From the NCBI GenBank assembly GCA_017452785.1, contig JAFTLT010000018.1, positions 1-64,000 on the forward strand: a stretch of DNA of 64,000 nucleotides, given 5' to 3'. The position numbers were made by a program, and so were the translations under genes. This DNA comes from Clostridia bacterium. Its GTDB lineage: Bacteria; Bacillota; Clostridia; Oscillospirales; Acutalibacteraceae. Positions 44,803 through 53,013 of the stretch are shown here, piece by piece (within the stretch, counting starts at the first letter, position 1; the number at the start of each line of letters is the position of its first letter). The notes under the pieces are model-generated. The model had not been told where the DNA came from, did no database searches, and saw only the letters and a list, made by a program, of their open reading frames with translations.

Positions 44803-46284
44803 TTAGTTTCTTATCTTATCAGATAAAGCTCCCACTAAACCCTTAACGCTGAAATCATATCCGCCTGAAACGCTCTTTGCTTTAACAAATGAATACCAAT
44901 CACTCCTGCCAATCTGACCTGCACTCATTTTTTCTATTTTCTCAACAAGAGTCATATAGGTTTCTGTCTGCTGACGCATAAGCTCATGATCAAACTTTTC
45001 CATTTCATGGTTTTCACTCTCAGCACAAAGATAATGAGGAGCAGGCACAAGGCAGATGCCCGGCACACCCATTGTGAAAAAGTTCTGTCCCTCACCGAAA
45101 TGAAGCATATTGTGTCCTCTGAGAGTCATTGTTCTTACCGTCTCTCTGTCCTTTACCGTGTCGATATACAGCTTATCCATAACCTTATTGCCTGTATAAA
45201 CCAGCTCAATGTCAGGTCTGCCTGTATATTTATATTCACCGTCAATGGTACGCCACTCCTTGCAGCCTAAATGCTCAAGAGTGAGGTTCGCAACACACTT
45301 AAGGTGTCCGTGCTTGCCGTCCCAGAGCTGACGGTGCATAGCCATCCAGCGTGAAACGGACTGGAAAGAGCCTGTTGAAATATCCTTAAAGGAAGGCAGA
45401 CGGAAATGACCTGTTGTGAAAACAAAAATATGTGTTCGCTCAAGCTCTTTATCCTTCAGAGCCTTCATCATTTCGATTATTGCCACTGCACCGTTTTCTT
45501 CAACACAGTTGTTGCCGTCAGTGTGAGTGTTTATAATAACCGACTCACCATCTTTGATTCCCTTTTTAACACAATAGAAGGACTCTGTATAGGCGTGCTC
45601 TTCAATTTCAGCTTTAAGCACAAGCTTAGCCCTTTTCTTTTCATCGGCAGCCTTCAGAAGAGTCATACCGTCAGTCTCATTCACCCATAAAATAGGCAAG
45701 CCCTGATATTCAAGTATAAAAGGCAGATACTGCCCCTTCACGCAGTCATCATGAAGATTTTTCCACACAAAAACTGCAGCTTTAGCCTTACTTGCTTTTG
45801 CAAGAATACCGTAAACAAACTTCACGAAGGTGGTTATGACAGGACCCTCATATTTTGCTTCCATAGCCGCATCGGCAGGGTACGAGGAACGCTTGTCAAA
45901 AGCAATTTCACTGGGTATAAAGTCAATGTTTGATATTTCAAAAACAGCTATTTTACCCTTGACATTCTTAATATCTGACATTCCCTTGAAATGACAAAGC
46001 TCTGCCGTGATACCCTCTTCGGGAGTAACACCTGAATAAGGATGCACCGATGAAACAGGTATAGCCGTTTCAGTCTCACCCAAAACACAAAGCGAAGCCT
46101 TATCAGCCTGCCAACGCTTAAAATAAAAAGGATCGCTGTAAACCTGAAAGCCCATCTCTCTTATCTCATCCTTAAGTGACTCTATAAAGAGCTGATGAGC
46201 CTTGCTGCCGGTGTAACGAGGACCGAAGCAGTTCATTTTTTCAACACCCTTAAGTAATTTTTCACTTGTTATTTCATATGACAT
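44803..46284 (-). CDS. M28-like metallopeptidase
   Basis: 493 residues. N-terminal lid, a PA-like insert (VKGKIAVFEISN and following), then the metal-site region NTHTDGNNCVEENGAVAIIEMM, resembling the H-x-D .. D of M28 peptidases but with Glu-Glu where the bridging Asp is usual. Later candidates are LTLEHLGCKEW and LRGHNMLHFGEGQ. No signal peptide. Probably a cytoplasmic aminopeptidase, or a degenerate relative. Transcribed divergently from a small XRE regulator with shared operators. Confidence 0.78.
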   Translation of the reverse strand: MSYEITSEKLLKGVEKMNCFGPRYTGSKAHQLFIESLKDEIREMGFQVYSDPFYFKRWQADKASLCVLGETETAIPVSSVHPYSGVTPEEGITAELCHFKGMSDIKNVKGKIAVFEISNIDFIPSEIAFDKRSSYPADAAMEAKYEGPVITTFVKFVYGILAKASKAKAAVFVWKNLHDDCVKGQYLPFILEYQGLPILWVNETDGMTLLKAADEKKRAKLVLKAEIEEHAYTESFYCVKKGIKDGESVIINTHTDGNNCVEENGAVAIIEMMKALKDKELERTHIFVFTTGHFRLPSFKDISTGSFQSVSRWMAMHRQLWDGKHGHLKCVANLTLEHLGCKEWRTIDGEYKYTGRPDIELVYTGNKVMDKLYIDTVKDRETVRTMTLRGHNMLHFGEGQNFFTMGVPGICLVPAPHYLCAESENHEMEKFDHELMRQQTETYMTLVEKIEKMSAGQIGRSDWYSFVKAKSVSGGYDFSVKGLVGALSDKIRN

Positions 46285-46420
46285 ATTAACAATCCTTTCC
46301 TGTTATGTTTTCATTAATCAATATAAACTTAAGCTAAATTAATTTCAATAAGACTGTTATTAAGAACAATTAAATAAAATTAAGCCGGGTCATATTAATT
46401 CTGAATTATCACAATCTGCC

Positions 46421-46442
46421 TTTGCACCTATATAAGTGCAAA
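46421..46442. promoter_or_regulatory. Palindromic operator 1 of XRE/M28 intergenic region
   Basis: TTTGCAC-N8-GTGCAAA, a perfect 7-bp dyad. It covers the expected start site of the M28 transcript and the -35 area of the XRE gene. Confidence 0.7.
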
Positions 46443-46445
46443 ATT

Positions 46446-46474
46446 ATTCTATCACTAACCTATAATAAAGTCAA
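46446..46474 (-). promoter_or_regulatory. Promoter of M28-like gene
   Basis: Minus-strand TTGACT (46469-46474), 17-bp spacer, TAGAAT (46446-46451), flanked by the two operator sites. A plus-strand TATAAT (46461-46466) for the XRE gene lies inside it. Confidence 0.65.
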
Positions 46475-46478
46475 GAAA

Positions 46479-46500
46479 AATGTGCTTAAATAAGTGCAAA
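46479..46500. promoter_or_regulatory. Operator 2 of XRE/M28 intergenic region
   Basis: Shares ATAAGTGCAAA with operator 1 (11 identical bp) and has an imperfect left half. It lies 13 bp before the XRE start codon. Confidence 0.55.
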
Positions 46501-46512
46501 CGAGGTATTGTG

Positions 46513-46740
46513 ATGAATATTGAAACAGAAAAGAAGGTCGGTGCCAACATAAGAAGCCTGCGTGAAAAAAGAAAAATGACTCAGGATTTACTCGCAACTA
46601 AGCTGCAGATAGAGGGCTGCGACATAACAAGAAGTGCCGTTGCCAAAATTGAAGTGGGACAAAGACACCTTTACCCCGATGAAGTTATTCTAATTAAAAA
46701 AATTCTGAATGTAACCTATGAGGAAATTTTTGACATATAA
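46513..46740 (+). CDS. Small XRE-family transcriptional regulator
   Basis: 75 residues from the ATG at 46513 (GAGGTATTGTG). Single HTH: VGANIRSLREKRKMTQDLLATKLQ, recognition region ITRSAVAKIEVGQRH, and YEEIFDI at the end. No ligand domain. The intergenic dyads suggest that it represses itself and the divergent M28-like gene. Confidence 0.88.
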   Translation: MNIETEKKVGANIRSLREKRKMTQDLLATKLQIEGCDITRSAVAKIEVGQRHLYPDEVILIKKILNVTYEEIFDI

Positions 46741-46766
46741 AAAAAGAGGCATCCCAGCCTCTTTTT
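46741..46766. terminator. Bidirectional terminator between XRE and TPR genes
   Basis: Stem AAAAAGAGGC / GCCTCTTTTT. Confidence 0.8.
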
Positions 46767-46770
46767 ATAT

Positions 46771-47616
46771 TTATTCATCGCTTTTATCTTCGCTGTCCCT
46801 TTGGGCTTTCATATAATATTCAATCGCCTCATTTATATCATCAGGATTTTTTCCGTTTGCAACACTTATATGAAAATATTTTTTCTTGTTTTCTATATCA
46901 CCTTTAAGTGCATATATTATTGTCAGTAAAGATGTGGCTTCAATTCCGTTATTTTTAAATTCAAGAGATTTTATCGCATCCTTTTCGGCTCTGTCATAGT
47001 CCGCCTGTCTGAAATAGCAGGATGCTCTGTTTATATAAGCATAATAATTATCAGGCTGACATCTTATTGACTCATCAAAGTGTTTAACAGCCATTTCATA
47101 GTTGCCCTCATGCACATAAATTAAACCAAGATTACTGTGTGCCTGTTCATGCCTGTTGTCAATTTCAAGCAACTTATAATAAGTTCTTATAGCCTGCTCA
47201 TTAAGCCCCATATCTGTGTAGCACAAAGCACTGAAAAGCAGCACCGCAACGGCATCTCTATCATTTTCTGCTTTCGGATAAAGTTCAGATAAATATTTAA
47301 GTGCTTTATTATATCGGTCTTCATTATAAAGTCTGACAGCGCACAGCAATTTATTTCGCAGCATACTGTTTTTAAACGCTTGTCCGATTTCCTTTTCATA
47401 TGACTTTTCATAAAAATCAAGACTCTGCCTTCGTCCTGAAAATATTACTCTGAGCAGTGTGACAATAAGACCTGCTATTATTAACACAGCCCTGAATAAA
47501 TTTTGGGTGTAGTCAGTTTGGTTATAAACTACATCAAATATGTAGAATCCAATTACACCGAGAATGCATAACACTATAAAGGCTATTACTAAACCCTTGA
47601 TAACTTTCTGTTTCAT
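46771..47616 (-). CDS. Membrane-anchored TPR protein
   Basis: 281 residues: two N-terminal TM helices (about 8-30 and 40-62), then four or more tetratricopeptide repeats (for example QAHSNLGLIYVHEGNYEMAVKHF and YAYINRASCYFRQADYDRAEKD). TPR units mediate protein contacts; partner unknown. It is preceded by a small membrane-protein gene 13 bp upstream, with which it is probably cotranscribed. Confidence 0.88.
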   Translation of the reverse strand: MKQKVIKGLVIAFIVLCILGVIGFYIFDVVYNQTDYTQNLFRAVLIIAGLIVTLLRVIFSGRRQSLDFYEKSYEKEIGQAFKNSMLRNKLLCAVRLYNEDRYNKALKYLSELYPKAENDRDAVAVLLFSALCYTDMGLNEQAIRTYYKLLEIDNRHEQAHSNLGLIYVHEGNYEMAVKHFDESIRCQPDNYYAYINRASCYFRQADYDRAEKDAIKSLEFKNNGIEATSLLTIIYALKGDIENKKKYFHISVANGKNPDDINEAIEYYMKAQRDSEDKSDE

Positions 47617-47629
47617 ATGTCACCTCTTT

Positions 47630-47974
47630 TTATTTCAATATATACCCAAGACCCATAATTAGATAAAGTGGTCCAAGGCAATAAATCATAAACATTTCCT
47701 TGTGGGGTACTTTTGTCTTAAAGCAATCTGTCAGCAACAGGCACTCAAAAACATAAGCTCCCGTGCCGCAAAAATATGCAACGCCTTTTAAAATATGATA
47801 TATATCATCAAAAAATAAGGAAAGAATAAACAGCACTGCCGCCACACCAACAAGGCAGTTGCGTGCAATGAGCATAGCATAGTCCAGCTTCGGATGCTCC
47901 TCATGTATAAGCTCATCCTTATCAGGTATAGTCACATCAACAATGTGTTCTATTTCTTCTAAAAAATCTGACAT
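47630..47974 (-). CDS. Small membrane protein, unknown
   Basis: 114 residues from the ATG at 47974 (GAAGGAAGGGAAAAT). Acidic N-terminus (SDFLEEIEHIVDVTIPDKDELIHEEHPK) and three to four hydrophobic segments from about 32. Family not recognised. Precedes the TPR gene. Confidence 0.65.
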   Translation of the reverse strand: MSDFLEEIEHIVDVTIPDKDELIHEEHPKLDYAMLIARNCLVGVAAVLFILSLFFDDIYHILKGVAYFCGTGAYVFECLLLTDCFKTKVPHKEMFMIYCLGPLYLIMGLGYILK

Positions 47975-47993
47975 ATTTTCCCTTCCTTCTTTC

Positions 47994-48019
47994 AAAAAAG
48001 CCATCCTCACGGATGGCTC
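47994..48019 (-). terminator. Terminator of the PRTase gene
   Basis: Minus-strand stem AGCCATCC / GGATGGCT followed by TTTTT. Confidence 0.8.
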
Positions 48020-48027
48020 ATACTCTA

Positions 48028-48669
48028 TTACAGCTTTGAAAATCCGTGGCTGTTGATAAGTGCATCAATTTTTACGCCCGCCTTACACATGGGACATTCA
48101 TGTGAGGGATAAATTGCATAGCCGTCAAGGTCATTTGGGTCAAACACTGAGCGTACGGGGAAACCGCAGCATTCTGTTGCAGTTGAGAAAATTGCCGATA
48201 CACCTGCAACACGACCGCCGTAATACTTAACAGCTTCAACAGCAGCCTTGGCAGTTTTACCTGAAGCAATTGAAACGCCCAATATCATAACGTTCTTGCC
48301 CTTGATCATAGGCACAATGTTGTCACGGAAAATAAACTGGTTGCCGCTTGTGATTTCCGGTGTAACAACATAAATTGACTTGTGAGCATTCATATTGATA
48401 ATATCTGCCTTTGAAAGACCGTCTGCAAGGCAAGCACCTATTACTTCAGTGCCGTCAAGGCAGAGAATGGTGTCAACCACTGTGTCTGCATAGTAATATG
48501 AGCATAACTCCTCTGCTACAGCTCTTGCCTCAGACATACGTGCCTTCTGAGAAACCACATCAATATAATAGTTACTGTGGCTGTTACCTGTTGCAAAATG
48601 ACCCATTGCAACACGAAGATAGAGGTTTTTGCGCTTTGTTTCATATTTTACTGTATTTAAAGTTGACAT
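48028..48669 (-). CDS. Orotate-phosphoribosyltransferase-like protein
   Basis: 213 residues with the PRTase fold order: an N-terminal hood (HFATGNSHSNYYIDV), DTILCLDGTEVIGACLADGL, and a PRPP-loop equivalent NVMILGVSIASGKTAKAAVE. The usual acidic pair before the loop (as in VxVVDDVxTTG) is replaced by Gly-Val, so PRPP binding or catalysis may differ. It ends with a CPMCKAG motif. Close in appearance to OPRT-like proteins of Clostridia; substrate uncertain. Confidence 0.78.
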   Translation of the reverse strand: MSTLNTVKYETKRKNLYLRVAMGHFATGNSHSNYYIDVVSQKARMSEARAVAEELCSYYYADTVVDTILCLDGTEVIGACLADGLSKADIINMNAHKSIYVVTPEITSGNQFIFRDNIVPMIKGKNVMILGVSIASGKTAKAAVEAVKYYGGRVAGVSAIFSTATECCGFPVRSVFDPNDLDGYAIYPSHECPMCKAGVKIDALINSHGFSKL

Positions 48670-48698
48670 AATATTTCCTCCTACAACTAATTAACAGC

Positions 48699-48727
48699 AT
48701 TATACACTAAAATTAATTCTGTTTCAA
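48699..48727 (-). promoter_or_regulatory. Promoter of the PRTase gene
   Basis: Minus-strand TTGAAA (48722-48727), 17-bp spacer, TATAAT (48699-48704), 30 bp upstream of the start. Confidence 0.7.
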
Positions 48728-48776
48728 GTAGTTTTTGTATATTTTTACAGATATATCCCCTGTATTTTTAATATAA

Positions 48777-50096
48777 TCAAGATGCTTTTTCCTTTTTATC
48801 AGGGATAACGAAAATAAACATGAGACTGCTCAAAAAAAGCATCATGGGATAATAGAGCTTTGATATTATATCAAAGGCTGAAATCTGATGTCCGAGAGTT
48901 GCCACTGCAGACATAGCAACAAGTATCTGTGCACCGTAAGGCAGCACTCCCTGAAAAATACATGAGAAGGTGTCAAGGATAGATGCAGTCTTTCTCGGAC
49001 TTATATCAAAATCCTTTGCCATTTCACTTGCTATGGGGTTAGCCATAACAATTGCCACTGTATTATTGGCTGTGGCAATGTCCATAAGCCCCACAAGCAG
49101 GCCTATGCCAAGCTGACCGCTTTTTCTGCCCTTGAAAACACGGCGTATGCCCTTGAGCAGAGCCTCAAAACCACCGTTATATCTTATAAGTGCACAAAGA
49201 GCCGCAACAAGAATTGCCACCATTGAGGTTTCAAACATACCTGCAGCACCTGTGCCCATGCCTGAGAGGAGCTCTGGGAATGTAACTGAGCCTGTTGCAA
49301 GCATAATAACACTGCCTGACACTATGCCTATAATGAGGGTGATGAATACATTGACACCTATTATACCGCTTATGAGCACAAGAACATAGGGAATGACCTC
49401 TATCATCTTATATTCCTTATCTATAGCATCTGAAATATCGGCACCTAAAGTCATAGCGCAGATTATAATAATCGTCACAATAGCCGCAGGCACCACAACA
49501 GCAAAGTTTGTGCGGAATTTATCCTTCATCTGGCAGCCCTGACCGTTGCAGGCTGCAATGGTTGTGTCTGAAATAAATGAAAGGTTGTCACCGAACATTG
49601 CACCGCCAACTACAGTACCCACACAAAGAGGCAGCGAAAAGCCTGAACCTTCCGAAATTGCCACAGCAATCGGAGTTATCAACGTAATTGTGCCGACAGA
49701 TGTGCCCATAGCAGTTGAAACAAAGCAACTGACCACAAACAGCACCAGCACTGCAAAACGAGGCGGCGTAACAGACAGCATAAAATAAGCTACACTTTCA
49801 GCCGAGCTTCTGCCAACAACACCCACAAAAATGCCTGCCAGCATAAAAATCAGCAGCATGGTGATGATGTTTTTGTCACCGACACCCTGACCCATTATTT
49901 CAAACTTTTCATCAAGCTTCACGCCCTTTGTCTGCAGCACTGCAACAAGCAGAGCAAGCAAAAAAGCCACCACAACTGGCACACTGTAAAAGCCCATAGG
50001 AATTTTCATCACATATTCAAAAACGATGCCAAGCACAAGATAAAAAGCCATAAAAACACCGATAGGTATCAGCGCAAGGCTATTTGTTTTTTTCAT
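48777..50096 (-). CDS. Na+/H+ antiporter NhaC-family protein
   Basis: 439 residues with about 12 TM helices. NhaC-like features: FVVSCFVSTAMGTSVGTITLITPIAVAISEG, GGAMFGDNLSFISDTTIAACNGQGC and MANPIASEMAKDF. Expected to exchange Na+ for H+ (or malate/lactate in the MleN branch). Monocistronic. Confidence 0.88.
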   Translation of the reverse strand: MKKTNSLALIPIGVFMAFYLVLGIVFEYVMKIPMGFYSVPVVVAFLLALLVAVLQTKGVKLDEKFEIMGQGVGDKNIITMLLIFMLAGIFVGVVGRSSAESVAYFMLSVTPPRFAVLVLFVVSCFVSTAMGTSVGTITLITPIAVAISEGSGFSLPLCVGTVVGGAMFGDNLSFISDTTIAACNGQGCQMKDKFRTNFAVVVPAAIVTIIIICAMTLGADISDAIDKEYKMIEVIPYVLVLISGIIGVNVFITLIIGIVSGSVIMLATGSVTFPELLSGMGTGAAGMFETSMVAILVAALCALIRYNGGFEALLKGIRRVFKGRKSGQLGIGLLVGLMDIATANNTVAIVMANPIASEMAKDFDISPRKTASILDTFSCIFQGVLPYGAQILVAMSAVATLGHQISAFDIISKLYYPMMLFLSSLMFIFVIPDKKEKAS

Positions 50097-50207
50097 TATA
50101 ACACTCTCATTTCATTTATATTCAGCAACACTGCCACTAATCAGAGATTATATCATACTTTCTATAAAAATACAACGGCAGCCTTTTTGTACCCGACAAG
50201 GTACGGC

Positions 50208-50245
50208 AAAAAAATAAAATGCACTCCCCGGCAAAGGAAGTGCAA
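50208..50245 (-). terminator. Terminator of membrane protein gene 50255-50869
   Basis: Minus-strand stem TGCACTTCC / GGGGAGTGCA followed by TTTTATTTTTTT. Confidence 0.8.
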
Positions 50246-50254
50246 AAGTTTCTT

Positions 50255-50869
50255 TTAATTATCCGAGCTGTTCTCAGACAGAATTTCCGTCTCAGCTTCT
50301 TCAATTGCTGTTTCAGCTTCTTCAATGACTGTTTCAGCTTCTTCGTCAGGGAGTTTTTTCATCTTAAAGTAAGTCACAATTGCAATAACAAGATAAGAAA
50401 TAACCCAGACATGTATAACTATATCGAATATAGAATCCATCGAAAAGCCTGTTAACCAGAGCATTACTACTGTGTCAATAATAAAAATAATGAGAGCAAA
50501 AATCACTGCACCTATCTTCTTCTTTTTGGCAAGGTACCAGCAAAGAAGATAAACCAGAAGCGAAACAGCAGCAATTGCAGCCGTCACAACTAAAAGAGAC
50601 TTATCCTCAAACACCATGTCGGGCACATCATAATAATACTCTTCCGGATACATGCCGCAGAAGTACATGCCGTAATCCACTGCAAAATATGGGATGAATG
50701 CTGAAAACAAAAAATATGTATCTGCGTTTGTCACGAGCAAAATTATGTTAACTAAGCTGAAGCCCACAACTAACAGCAGATTGCTTATACTGTTGTTATA
50801 TTTAGCTTCAAGTGCACCACGCTCAGTCATTAACTTTGTATTTTGTTTGTTATTAAAAAGACCTGCCAT
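50255..50869 (-). CDS. Four-TM membrane protein with acidic repeat tail
   Basis: 204 residues from the ATG at 50869 (GGAGAGATAAT). About five hydrophobic segments, then a C-terminal tail with tandem AETVIEEAETAIEEAETEI produced by an in-frame 21-bp DNA repeat. Family unknown. Confidence 0.7.
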   Translation of the reverse strand: MAGLFNNKQNTKLMTERGALEAKYNNSISNLLLVVGFSLVNIILLVTNADTYFLFSAFIPYFAVDYGMYFCGMYPEEYYYDVPDMVFEDKSLLVVTAAIAAVSLLVYLLCWYLAKKKKIGAVIFALIIFIIDTVVMLWLTGFSMDSIFDIVIHVWVISYLVIAIVTYFKMKKLPDEEAETVIEEAETAIEEAETEILSENSSDN

Positions 50870-50961
50870 ATTATCTCTCCTTTTTTTACGTCTTATATCA
50901 TCATACAGCAGCACCATAATCTTGTCAAGTTATCAAAATATGGTAATTGCTGCTTGATAAA

Positions 50962-51501
50962 TTATATGAGCTTACCTATCCAAGGACCTACTGTTCCGCC
51001 AACAATACCGACAAAAAGAATTATCGACAGCAAAAACCAAGATAGAAGTTTATCCTTGAAGGACATATCATTATTTCTTGACACTTCCAAAAACATCTCG
51101 TCTTCACAAAGTACATCACCCTTTGATGATATAATCTGCAATTTAACGGTTGTGTCACCCAAAAACAGCATTTCAACTTCGGTTCCTGTTGTTTCTTTAT
51201 CCGAGTCCCCGTCCAGAAAAAACGATTTTCCGTCAATAGTCCACACAAGCTCATAGCTTGTATCAGAGTAAGCACGATAGTCTGCAGCAAGCTCAAGCCT
51301 TTCGAGAGGAAATATCGTACTGATACCGCTTATTATTTTTATTTTGCAAAAATTTCCATATGATTCGTCACTGTAAGGCATAGTCTGATAAACAGCATCA
51401 CTTTGTTCATCAACTGCATATGCAATATTCACTAAACCTATTGAACAAATCATTGCTACACACAATAACAGCGAAAAAATTTTCTTAATCTTTGTTTTCA
51501 T
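50962..51501 (-). CDS. Exported protein with C-terminal TM anchor, unknown
   Basis: 179 residues: signal peptide (KIFSLLLCVAMICSIGLVNIAYA), an extracytoplasmic domain of about 115 residues, and a C-terminal TM helix at about 153-175 (FLLSIILFVGIVGGTVGPWIG). Family not recognised. Its promoter overlaps palindromic sites of the divergent XRE regulator, and a second promoter (51525-51554) lies closer to the gene. Confidence 0.72.
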   Translation of the reverse strand: MKTKIKKIFSLLLCVAMICSIGLVNIAYAVDEQSDAVYQTMPYSDESYGNFCKIKIISGISTIFPLERLELAADYRAYSDTSYELVWTIDGKSFFLDGDSDKETTGTEVEMLFLGDTTVKLQIISSKGDVLCEDEMFLEVSRNNDMSFKDKLLSWFLLSIILFVGIVGGTVGPWIGKLI

Positions 51502-51524
51502 ATATTATCACTCCTTTTTATTTC

Positions 51525-51554
51525 ATAATACAGTACCTACACTGAGTTGTCAAG
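51525..51554 (-). promoter_or_regulatory. Second promoter of exported protein gene
   Basis: Minus-strand TTGACA (51549-51554), 18-bp spacer, TATTAT (51525-51530). The spacer contains an ACTCAGT half-site. Confidence 0.55.
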
Positions 51555-51587
51555 GTTTAACAATTTGAATGAGCTACACCATAAATA

Positions 51588-51616
51588 ATTATACTCAATC
51601 TTTGAGTTATTGTCAA
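51588..51616 (-). promoter_or_regulatory. Main promoter of exported protein gene, overlapped by operator
   Basis: Minus-strand TTGACA (51611-51616), 17-bp spacer, TATAAT (51588-51593). The palindrome ACTCAATCTTTGAGT fills the spacer. Confidence 0.75.
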
Positions 51617-51632
51617 TACTCAATTTTAGAGT
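51593..51632. promoter_or_regulatory. Paired XRE operators
   Basis: ACTCAATCTTTGAGT (51593-51607) and ACTCAATTTTAGAGT (51618-51632), centred 25 bp apart, both ACTCAA-N3-TTGAGT-like. Confidence 0.75.
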
Positions 51633-51661
51633 AATGTATCATTTATCACGAGGTGATAATA

Positions 51662-51859
51662 ATGGACTATCTTGACAAACTTATTGCATTGAGAATAGAC
51701 AACGACCTGTCACAGAAAGAAGCAGGCAAAATAATTGACAAATCACAGCAGGGCTATGACCATATAGAAAAGAGGCGAGCAAAGCTTGCAATTGAGGATT
51801 TTAAGAAACTGTGTGAGTTTTATAAGGTCAGCGCAGATGAATTGTTGGGACTGCGCTGA
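51662..51859 (+). CDS. Small XRE-family regulator
   Basis: 65 residues from the ATG at 51662 (GAGGTGATAATA). One HTH: LDKLIALRIDNDLSQKEAGKIIDKSQQGYDHIEKRRAKL, then YKVSADELLGLR. Likely repressor acting on the paired palindromes upstream, controlling itself and the divergent exported-protein gene. Confidence 0.88.
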   Translation: MDYLDKLIALRIDNDLSQKEAGKIIDKSQQGYDHIEKRRAKLAIEDFKKLCEFYKVSADELLGLR

Positions 51860-51931
51860 CACAAAGAGTGATAATAAAAATACTGAATTCACATTTTTGC
51901 ACCTTCATAATATACTGATAAAGGTGATATT

Positions 51932-52375
51932 ATGAATGAAAATACTTGCAATTCAATGGCATTCGCTACTATAAGAGGCGGAAATCAGGCTCCAAACATC
52001 TATGGTCAAGTCAGTTTTCTTCAGAAAAGAAACTATGTTCTCGTAACAACACATATCAGAGGTTTGCCTGAAACTGCCTCAGGCTTCTTCGGTTTTCATA
52101 TCCACGAAGGTATGAGCTGCAAAGGTACAGCCTTTTCAAATACCAAAAATCACTATAATCCCACAAACTTACCGCATCCATCACATGCAGGTGATCTGCC
52201 ACCTCTTATGTATTATAACGGATGTGCGTATCAGAGTTTCAAAACAGACCGTTTTTGTGTGAATGACATAATAGGACGTACAATTGTTATACATGATATG
52301 CCTGATGATTTTAATACTCAGCCATCGGGGAATTCAGGAACAAAAATTGCGTGTGGGGTTATTTGCGCAGGGTAA
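51932..52375 (+). CDS. sodC: Cu/Zn superoxide dismutase family protein
   Basis: 147 residues, no signal peptide. Metal ligands are in place: GFHIHEG (His56, His58), NHYNP (His74), HPSHAGDL (His82, His85, Asp88) and IVIHDMPDDF (His121), with Cys63 and Cys141 positioned for the structural disulfide. The guiding arginine usual before ACGVI is Lys138 (GTKIACGVI). SodC dismutates superoxide; a cytoplasmic form in an apparent anaerobe is unusual but such proteins are known in Firmicutes. Confidence 0.87.
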   Translation: MNENTCNSMAFATIRGGNQAPNIYGQVSFLQKRNYVLVTTHIRGLPETASGFFGFHIHEGMSCKGTAFSNTKNHYNPTNLPHPSHAGDLPPLMYYNGCAYQSFKTDRFCVNDIIGRTIVIHDMPDDFNTQPSGNSGTKIACGVICAG

Positions 52376-52476
52376 AAGAGATTCTTCATAAACAAACAAA
52401 AAGTACCCTGCCGAGGTGGTGGGATGTTTTTAATTTAATTTTACACTCAAATTAAATCCGTTATAAAATTTTAATA

Positions 52477-53013
52477 TCAAAGATATTTTGAAAAAATTTC
52501 AACATAACGTGATAAAAAAGTAATTGACGTTATTCCGCTATAGGGTATTTCCCATAACTCATCTTGCCATATGGCGTCTGCATCAAAATGTCTAAACAAA
52601 ACCTTTGATTTTAAAACCTTTTCGATATGACCTATAGCAAACTCATATTCATCTTCATCTAAACTCTCTCTTTCAATGATTATGTTTTTGTCCAGTTTTT
52701 CAAGAGATAAGAACACAGAATACCAATCGGTTAAATCAATATCCGGAACATCAAGATTCTCTAAAATACCTTCTTCTCTAATTATATCAACACATTTATC
52801 ATCTTTGCTTTCGATTTTTTCAACATCCGTAAATCTGCGTATTGAAAAACCATCCAAAATAAAATCATCTTCTACCGCACCAAGAAAAAGTTTTTCACTG
52901 ACCTTTAAAGGAAAATAGTAACTATAAACTGTATCATACTTAAAGAATATACGACACATATTTCGTGGCTCAATAGCTGATTTTATCAAATCTTTAATTT
53001 CTGATCTTTTCAT
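52477..53013 (-). CDS. Hypothetical protein
   Basis: 178 residues, soluble, acidic, AT-rich. An internal FLGAVEDDFILDGFSIRRFTDVEKIE looks like a small beta-barrel, followed by helices. No motif recognised. Possibly an accessory or element-borne gene, as it lies at the edge of the AT-rich region. Confidence 0.65.
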   Translation of the reverse strand: MKRSEIKDLIKSAIEPRNMCRIFFKYDTVYSYYFPLKVSEKLFLGAVEDDFILDGFSIRRFTDVEKIESKDDKCVDIIREEGILENLDVPDIDLTDWYSVFLSLEKLDKNIIIERESLDEDEYEFAIGHIEKVLKSKVLFRHFDADAIWQDELWEIPYSGITSITFLSRYVEIFSKYL

